DNA of 11,355 nt from contig RQCD01000157.1 in the NCBI GenBank assembly GCA_008668455.1, positions 1 to 11,355 on the forward strand. Reading direction: 5' to 3'. The notes under the pieces were generated by a model, which was not told the origin of the DNA, ran no database searches, and worked only from the letters and a program-made list of their open reading frames with translations. The position numbers and the translations under genes are program-made. Positions 7,792 through 11,355 of the stretch are shown here, piece by piece; position 1 is the first letter of the stretch, and the number at the start of each line of letters is the position of its first letter. The DNA is from Clostridia bacterium. GTDB taxonomy: Bacteria > Bacillota > Clostridia > UBA1381.

Positions 7792-8426
7792 ATTGATCGT
7801 CCGGAAAAATTCCCGGAATTCTGTCTCCTGCGCCTTGGGATACAGAATCCACAGACAGGTCTGCTGCTTTGTGCTTGAAGAATTTCAAAATAACAGGCTG
7901 ACAACTCCTGCTCACGAAGCTTGTCCCAAATCTGACCGCTTGTCCACATTCCCTCAAGTGTACCGGTTTTCGCCCTGGTTGTTGCCGTTTCGACAAACTG
8001 CATCGGTACATCCAGTGATAAATACGGCGCTAACGCCGCTTGTTTCTGGCGGATCTTTGCAATACTGTCCTGATTTTCTGCAATCTGCTTTTCCATTCGC
8101 AAAATTTCATAGACAGTCTGAATTCTTTCATTTGCCTCCTCCGGCTTCATAGAATAATCCTGCTCCGAAAGCTCCTTACGCTTATCAAACATGCCGGATT
8201 TTCTCAGACAATGCCGGTTTAAAATCTCCAGCGCCTGCTGGGTGGAGGAAAGATAGGATTCAAAGCCGGACAGCTGCCTTGCCGTTTCTGCATGGGACAA
8301 GCCCAGCGCTTCGGTATCCGTTTTTATAATCTCCGCCAATTCCATTTTATGAAGTGTTTCCAGGACAGCCTTCCGCTCGGTATGGAAGCCGTAGAGCGTG
8401 AATCTGTCCATTTCCATAATTGCCAA
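7710..8426 (-). CDS. N-terminal fragment of subunit I as read without repair
   Basis: If translated as given, the TTG at 8426 yields 238 residues. The first roughly 184 (MAIMEMDRFTLYGF onward, to ACYFEILQAQ) are genuine subunit I cytoplasmic domain. The last roughly 54, after the shift, are out of frame; they are rich in Arg, Ser and Cys (for example CIPRRRRQNSG) and resemble no domain. A later ATG at 8417 would give MEMDRF, but it lies too far (16 bases) from the ribosome site. No membrane segment is present, so this product alone could not work as a stator. Confidence 0.6.
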   Translation of the reverse strand: MAIMEMDRFTLYGFHTERKAVLETLHKMELAEIIKTDTEALGLSHAETARQLSGFESYLSSTQQALEILNRHCLRKSGMFDKRKELSEQDYSMKPEEANERIQTVYEILRMEKQIAENQDSIAKIRQKQAALAPYLSLDVPMQFVETATTRAKTGTLEGMWTSGQIWDKLREQELSACYFEILQAQSSRPVCGFCIPRRRRQNSGNFSGRSICRSHHFRFRTTHRKKRWQCWRGRRQS

Positions 8427-8450
8427 ACAATCACCTCATTCCAATTTGTC

Positions 8451-8762
8451 CTACACAAATAATTTCTGAAGAACAGCCTCCACTGCTGTCTCCTGTTTTT
8501 TCTGATAGGTTTCATAAAGACGTTTTTCGTCCTCCTCTACCTGCTTTTTGTGCAGCCGCTTTACTGTCTGAATTTCCGCAGCCTGCGCGGCAAGCTGATT
8601 TTCCGCTTCTTTTTGAAGCTCCTCTAACTGCTGTTTTTTCATCTGCAAAATCCTCTGGGATGTCTCGCGGATTTCCTCCGACGCGGCATGCTCTGCCTGC
8701 TCCACGGTTTTTTTCGCTGCAAGCTCTGCTTTTTTAATTTCTTCTACCGCTTCCTTCGCCAT
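8451..8762 (-). CDS. V-type ATPase peripheral-stalk subunit G/H (NtpF-like)
   Basis: A 103-residue protein that is almost wholly a charged coiled coil, with Glu, Lys, Gln and Ala making up most of it and no membrane segment. It starts MAKEAVEEIKKAELAAKK. Its length, composition and place ahead of subunit I match the small stalk subunit called G or H in bacteria and NtpF in E. hirae. With subunit E it forms the elongated peripheral stalks that hold the catalytic head still against the membrane stator. The frame is open for 17 more codons upstream, but those lie within scfB; the ATG at 8762 has the AGGAGG site. Coiled coils diverge fast, so the call leans on operon position. The stop is 24 bases before the next start. 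Confidence 0.88.
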   Translation of the reverse strand: MAKEAVEEIKKAELAAKKTVEQAEHAASEEIRETSQRILQMKKQQLEELQKEAENQLAAQAAEIQTVKRLHKKQVEEDEKRLYETYQKKQETAVEAVLQKLFV

Positions 8763-8763
8763 G

Positions 8764-10146
8764 CTATTCCTCCTTTTCCTCCAACATTCTAATTGCTTCA
8801 ATTGCGATGGCACATTCTACACGTTTTCTTTCAAAATCGCAGGCAAGCTCATAGGGAGAATTAATATCCCCGTTAAACTGTACTGCATTTGCACAGCAGC
8901 CGCCGCTGCAATAGAACTTTGCAAAGCAATTTTCACATGTTGGCTTTGTGTATACATTAGAACGCTCAAAGGTTTCCCGAAGATCCTCCCGGGTAATCCC
9001 CTCAAACACGGTTCCCATTTTATATTTCTCCTGCCCGGCAAACTGATGGCAGGGATAAAGATCACCCTCCGGAGTAACGGCTAAATATTCATTTCCTGCG
9101 CCGCAGCCGGACAGACGCTTAATCACGCACGGTCCCTGCTCCAGATCAACCATAAAATGGAAGAACTGAAAGGGTCGTCCCTCTTTTCTGCGCTTGACAT
9201 ATTCTTCCGCAAGCTTTTCATATTCCTCATAAATCACCGGGAGATGCTCTTTTGTTAACGCATAATCTTCCGTTTCCGGTGCAACCACCGGTTCTACGCT
9301 GGTCTGCTTAAACCCCAGATCTGCCATATGCAGAACGTCCTCGGAAAAATGCAGATTTTTTGAAGTAAAGGTTCCGCGGACATAGTAATTATCCTGATTC
9401 CGGCTTTCTGCCAGATCCAAAAATTTCGGAACAATGGAATCATAGCTGCCGCTGCCGTCTACGCGATAACGCATACGGTCATTTGTTTCCTTTTTGCCGT
9501 CTAAGCTCAGGACAACATTCGACATATTTTCATTCACATATTGCTTGACATCTTCATTTAAAAGCAATCCATTTGTTGTGATGGTGAACCGGAAATTCTT
9601 GCCTGCCTTTTTTCCGGCTTCCTTTGCATATTCGGTAATTTCCTTTACCACTCCGAAATTCATCAGCGGTTCGCCGCCGAAATAGTCAATCTCGATATTT
9701 TTCCGGTTTCCGGAATTTGCAATCACAAAATCAATTGCTTTCTTTCCGACCTCGGCGCTCATCAGACTTCTTGTTCCATGAAATTCTCCTGTGCCGGCAA
9801 AGCAGTATTTACACCTCAAATTGCAGTCGTGCGCAATATGCAGGCAAAGCGCCTTAACCACCGCCTGTTTCTTCCAGTTCTTTGCCACCTCACGGTAAAG
9901 ATCGCCGGTGAACAAAAGACCCTCGCGTGTCAGTTCACACATTTCTGCATAGGCTTCATCAATTTCGGTGTCAGAATATTTCTTTAACAGTTTTTCCCGG
10001 ATTTCCTCCGGACATGCATTTTTTTCTTGGAACGCATCTCCAAATTCATCCAGCATGTCGTAAAATGCATCATCCACAACATGCACACTGCCGCTGTAAA
10101 TATCCATCACAATATTTAACCCTAATAATTTATATTTATGTATCAA
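8764..10146 (-). CDS. scfB: Radical SAM SCIFF maturase ScfB
   Basis: This 460-residue enzyme is expected to install the thioether cross-link in ScfA, using S-adenosylmethionine and iron-sulfur clusters in the cytoplasm. Residues 1-90 form the N-terminal region that binds the leader peptide in this family; it opens MIHKYKLLGLNIVMD and contains VHVVDDAFYDML. The radical SAM CxxxCxxC motif is Cys108, Cys112 and Cys115 (CNLRCKYC), and GGEP at 157-160 is the SAM-binding motif. The C-terminal SPASM domain carries Cys340, 348, 366, 404, 407, 413, 417, 418 and 436, enough for two auxiliary clusters. The start is TTG with GAGGAG nine bases upstream; the next Met (residue 14) would remove conserved sequence. 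The last codons contain the ribosome site of the next gene, an ATPase subunit. Confidence 0.95.
   Translation of the reverse strand: MIHKYKLLGLNIVMDIYSGSVHVVDDAFYDMLDEFGDAFQEKNACPEEIREKLLKKYSDTEIDEAYAEMCELTREGLLFTGDLYREVAKNWKKQAVVKALCLHIAHDCNLRCKYCFAGTGEFHGTRSLMSAEVGKKAIDFVIANSGNRKNIEIDYFGGEPLMNFGVVKEITEYAKEAGKKAGKNFRFTITTNGLLLNEDVKQYVNENMSNVVLSLDGKKETNDRMRYRVDGSGSYDSIVPKFLDLAESRNQDNYYVRGTFTSKNLHFSEDVLHMADLGFKQTSVEPVVAPETEDYALTKEHLPVIYEEYEKLAEEYVKRRKEGRPFQFFHFMVDLEQGPCVIKRLSGCGAGNEYLAVTPEGDLYPCHQFAGQEKYKMGTVFEGITREDLRETFERSNVYTKPTCENCFAKFYCSGGCCANAVQFNGDINSPYELACDFERKRVECAIAIEAIRMLEEKEE
8767..8780 (-). promoter_or_regulatory. Ribosome site inside scfB for the subunit G gene
   Basis: Read on the minus strand, GGAGGAAAAGGAGGAATAGC leads directly into ATG. 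The strong AGGAGG lies within the last codons of scfB, and only one base separates the scfB stop (TAG, 8766-8764) from the ATG at 8762. Translation of the first ATPase gene is therefore probably coupled to that of scfB. Confidence 0.8.
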
Positions 10147-10181
10147 AACTCAAAACTCCTCAACTCTTTTGAATATGTAAC

Positions 10182-10226
10182 AAAAAGGACTACTGCATGA
10201 AATATGATCCCGTCATGCAACAGCCC
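10182..10226 (-). terminator. Intrinsic terminator between scfA and scfB
   Basis: On the minus strand the arms at 10213-10226 and 10187-10200 pair over 14 positions without a gap. Eleven pairs are Watson-Crick and three are G-U, around a 12-base loop. Five T residues follow at once (10182-10186). This has the form of a rho-independent terminator 23 bases after the scfA stop. Partial read-through would give far more peptide mRNA than maturase mRNA, a common arrangement for peptide precursor and modifying enzyme. Confidence 0.8.
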
Positions 10227-10249
10227 TTCCCTGTCGGCGAATATTTAAT

Positions 10250-10390
10250 TTAAACTCTTTCGCACTTCTGATTTGCAACTGTGCAGGATGTTTTGCATGC
10301 GGACTGACAGGATGTCTGACATTCGCCGCAGCCGCCATGCTTTGCACTCTTTTTCAAGGTTGCCTGATTTAATGTTTTAACGTGTTTCAT
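10250..10390 (-). CDS. scfA: SCIFF ribosomally made peptide precursor ScfA
   Basis: A 46-residue peptide that begins MKHVKTLNQATLKKSAKHGG and ends in a cysteine-rich core. Its six cysteines are at positions 21, 24, 28, 32, 36 and 43, the hallmark of SCIFF (six cysteines in forty-five residues), an almost universal clostridial peptide. In studied family members the maturase joins Cys32 to Thr37 by a thioether, and both residues stand at exactly these positions here. The N-terminal 18-20 residues form the leader. The ATG at 10390 is preceded by AGGAGG at ideal spacing. The same frame is open much further upstream, but that extension overlaps the neighbouring gene and is not real. The maturase gene scfB follows. 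The natural role of the mature peptide is unknown. Confidence 0.96.
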   Translation of the reverse strand: MKHVKTLNQATLKKSAKHGGCGECQTSCQSACKTSCTVANQKCERV

Positions 10391-10409
10391 AAAAAATCCT
10401 CCTAACATT

Positions 10410-10433
10410 ATGTATACTACTACAGTATAACAT
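10410..10433. promoter_or_regulatory. Imperfect dyad over the scfA -10, candidate operator
   Basis: ATGTATACT (10410-10418) and AGTATAACAT (10424-10433) are inverted copies except for one extra A in the second arm, separated by five bases. The dyad covers the -10 hexamer and the expected start site, where a repressor would block transcription. Spaced ATGT and ACAT ends resemble PadR-type operators, but no regulator gene is present, and short AT-rich dyads arise by chance. Confidence 0.35.
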
Positions 10434-10452
10434 AAATTTACGGAATTGAAAA
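10424..10452 (-). promoter_or_regulatory. scfA promoter with extended -10
   Basis: On the minus strand, TTTTCA (10447-10452, four of six bases of TTGACA) is followed after 17 bases by TATACT (10424-10429, five of six bases of TATAAT). A TG lies one base before the -10, giving TGTTATACT. Transcription would start near 10417, about 27 bases before the scfA ATG, leaving a short leader with an AGGAGG site. This is the best-formed promoter in the window. Confidence 0.65.
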
Positions 10453-10455
10453 GCC

Positions 10456-10478
10456 TTTTTTGAAAATTTTTCAAAAAA
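10456..10478. terminator. AT-rich palindrome after the TIGR04086 gene
   Basis: Nine-base arms TTTTTTGAA and TTCAAAAAA surround a five-base loop, directly after the stop codon at 10481-10479. Both strands read nearly alike and each has a run of T at its end, so it could weakly terminate transcription on either strand. The stem is almost all A-T, so it is a weak candidate. It sits immediately upstream of the scfA promoter. Confidence 0.4.
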
Positions 10479-10862
10479 TCATTCTGTCGCGCCGACCCCC
10501 ATGACACCGCCCAGCATACCGCAAGCCAAAACGCACAGGCATACTGAAACGAAATGGACGCTCGTGCATACACTTTTCTGCACCAGAATCCCGGAAAGCC
10601 ACAAAAGGAGCATATAGCCGGCTGCCAACAGCAATCCGTGCAGAAGTCCGGCATAGCCGGCGCTTTTTGAAACTGCTGCCGCACCCAAAAGTACACCCAG
10701 ACCGCTTGCAGCCATGGTCAATACTGAAATCAGCTTTTCCGGGACAGATGCAAAATAGCAAACTGCCGCAATTCCTAAAATCAGCAAAAAGGTAGACACT
10801 GCCGCAAATAAAATCCCCTTCATAATTCCGTGCCAGTTCATTTTTCTTTGTCCTTCTGACAT
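10479..10862 (-). CDS. TIGR04086-type four-helix membrane protein
   Basis: A 127-residue, very hydrophobic protein with four likely transmembrane helices, at about residues 15-38, 43-65, 68-92 and 100-124. There is a short polar N-terminus (MSEGQRKMNWHG) and almost no soluble domain. Its size, topology and position between yajC and scfA match the clostridial membrane family TIGR04086, whose function is not known. Glycines are frequent in the helices (for example SGLGVLLGAAA), which suggests close helix packing. The start is set by a GGGGG ribosome site seven bases upstream of the ATG. A second Met at residue 8 is possible but has no better ribosome site. The family call is inferred from topology and neighbourhood, not from a catalytic motif. 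Confidence 0.8.
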   Translation of the reverse strand: MSEGQRKMNWHGIMKGILFAAVSTFLLILGIAAVCYFASVPEKLISVLTMAASGLGVLLGAAAVSKSAGYAGLLHGLLLAAGYMLLLWLSGILVQKSVCTSVHFVSVCLCVLACGMLGGVMGVGATE

Positions 10863-10933
10863 GATAAAACCCCCTTTTTTTTAATATAGCTTCATTGATA
10901 TATATTCAAAAAAACGGGAGTTTATGAAGATAA
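10863..10933 (-). promoter_or_regulatory. yajC to TIGR04086 intergenic gap with possible weak promoter
   Basis: This 71-base AT-rich gap holds a TTGAAT hexamer (10904-10909) and two overlapping -10-like hexamers on the minus strand: TATATT (10883-10888, 15-base spacing) and TATTAA (10881-10886, 17-base spacing). The downstream gene has a GGGGG ribosome site about seven bases before its ATG. In such AT-rich sequence these hexamers can occur by chance, so co-transcription with yajC is an equally good reading. Confidence 0.3.
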
Positions 10934-11314
10934 TTACGCTTCTATCTTCTTTTCCACCGAACGGACAGAGGAACGCTCCATCTTGATAATGGATTTTTCA
11001 TCCTGTGTTCCGATATTACCGGACTCAATAAAGATATAGTCGTCTTTAATTTTTACCACCTTACCGCAGATACCGCCGATTGTAACGATCTTGTCGCCGA
11101 CAACCAATGCATCGATCATCGCTTTGGTTTCCTTCTCTTTCTTTCTCTGCGGACGAATCATCATAAAATACATCAGCGCAAAGATTGCAACCATCATAAT
11201 GATCGGCATTAAACCGCCTGCAACGGTTGCTGCCTGCTGTGCAGCCTCTACGTCTGCCGCAGCATTTGATGCTGTCTGCGTTCCGGTTGCTAAAATTGTT
11301 GTTAATTGAAACAT
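10934..11314 (-). CDS. yajC: YajC, preprotein translocase accessory subunit
   Basis: This is a 126-residue protein of the YajC family, a small single-span membrane protein that associates with SecDF and the SecYEG translocon. A short N-terminal segment rich in Ala, Thr and Gln precedes one hydrophobic helix at about residues 34-53. The family signature MIRPQRKKEKE follows at once, then a soluble domain with GDKIVTIGGICGKV (about residues 73-86), which is also typical. The ATG has an AGGAAG ribosome site nine bases upstream. The N-terminal extension before the helix is somewhat longer than in proteobacterial YajC, which is common in Firmicutes. No secD or secF is seen in the window. The next gene on the same strand is the TIGR04086-type membrane protein, 71 bases downstream. 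Identification rests on the signature and on length. Confidence 0.95.
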   Translation of the reverse strand: MFQLTTILATGTQTASNAAADVEAAQQAATVAGGLMPIIMMVAIFALMYFMMIRPQRKKEKETKAMIDALVVGDKIVTIGGICGKVVKIKDDYIFIESGNIGTQDEKSIIKMERSSVRSVEKKIEA

Positions 11315-11355
11315 TTAATTTCTTCCTTTCCTTTTATTGTCTATACATCATATCA

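Larger units (their letters stand above)
6457..8426 (-). pseudogene. V-type ATPase stator subunit I (NtpI-like), split by a frameshift
   Basis: Subunit I forms the two half-channels through which ions reach and leave the K ring, and anchors the peripheral stalks. The gene runs from a TTG (with GAGGTGA nearby) to the TAA at 6459-6457. Taken as one reading frame it would encode about 656 residues, the usual length for the family, but the first frame must change to the second between about 7884 and 7861. One missing base explains this: adding an A in CAAAGCAGCAG joins ACYFEILQAQ smoothly to TCLWILYPKAQETEF. All family parts are present: a long cytoplasmic N-terminal domain with coiled coils, then about seven or eight membrane helices, with the essential arginine in ILSYSRLMALGLA (about residue 565 after repair). 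Either the base is lost in this strain, making a pseudogene, or the assembly is wrong here; the intact rest of the operon favours error or a very recent mutation. Confidence 0.85.

Noticed and set aside
7861..7920. Programmed -1 frameshifting to make full-length subunit I
   Set aside because: No X XXY YYZ slippery heptamer occurs in the incoming frame, I see no strong stem after the junction, and subunit I genes are not known to need it. A lost base is simpler.
7634..8011. A 125-residue minus-strand frame overlapping the subunit I break
   Set aside because: It is the third frame of the same region and shows no family similarity; the subunit I sequence is accounted for by the other two frames.
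10391..10696. Upstream extension of the scfA reading frame to 148 residues
   Set aside because: It overlaps the TIGR04086-type gene and the scfA promoter, has Cys/Trp/Phe-rich composition unlike a real protein, and the ATG at 10390 has a strong AGGAGG.

Overview
All recognisable genes lie on the minus strand, so transcription runs from high to low coordinates. The window looks like an anaerobic Gram-positive of the class Clostridia. Three things point there: a SCIFF peptide gene (six cysteines in about 45 residues) with its radical SAM maturase, the yajC / TIGR04086-type membrane protein / scfA / scfB block typical of Clostridia, and a bacterial V/A-type ATPase operon in the order known from Enterococcus hirae ntpFIKECGABD. 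Strong AGGAGG/AGGTGA ribosome sites and frequent TTG/GTG starts fit this. I cannot name a genus.

Layout in transcription order. (1) 11314-10479: yajC, then a four-helix membrane protein of the TIGR04086 type, ending in an AT-rich hairpin. (2) 10452-8764: a promoter with extended -10 and an overlapping imperfect dyad, the 46-codon scfA gene (hidden inside a longer spurious reading frame), a strong intrinsic terminator, and scfB starting at TTG. (3) 8762-259: nine V-type ATPase subunit genes (G/H, I, K, E, C, F, A, B, D), separated by gaps of at most 25 nt or overlapping. The first starts one base after the scfB stop codon. (4) 258-1: a non-coding tail with several inverted repeats and homopolymer runs. 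It may end the operon's transcript. No gene is visible there.

How the parts work together. Subunits A and B form the hexameric catalytic head, D and F the central shaft, C links the shaft to the K ring, E and G form the peripheral stalks, and I is the membrane stator. The K subunit carries residues matching the known Na+ ligands of the E. hirae ring, so a Na+-coupled machine is predicted. ScfB is expected to put a thioether in the ScfA peptide, and both residues of the bond known from the family (Cys32, Thr37) are present.

Main points for a second look: the subunit I gene is split by a single-base frameshift while every other subunit is intact; scfB is fused in tight tandem to the ATPase operon; a terminator sits between scfA and scfB with no obvious separate promoter for the ATPase genes; a candidate operator overlaps the scfA promoter; and the tail holds an unidentified set of nested inverted repeats.
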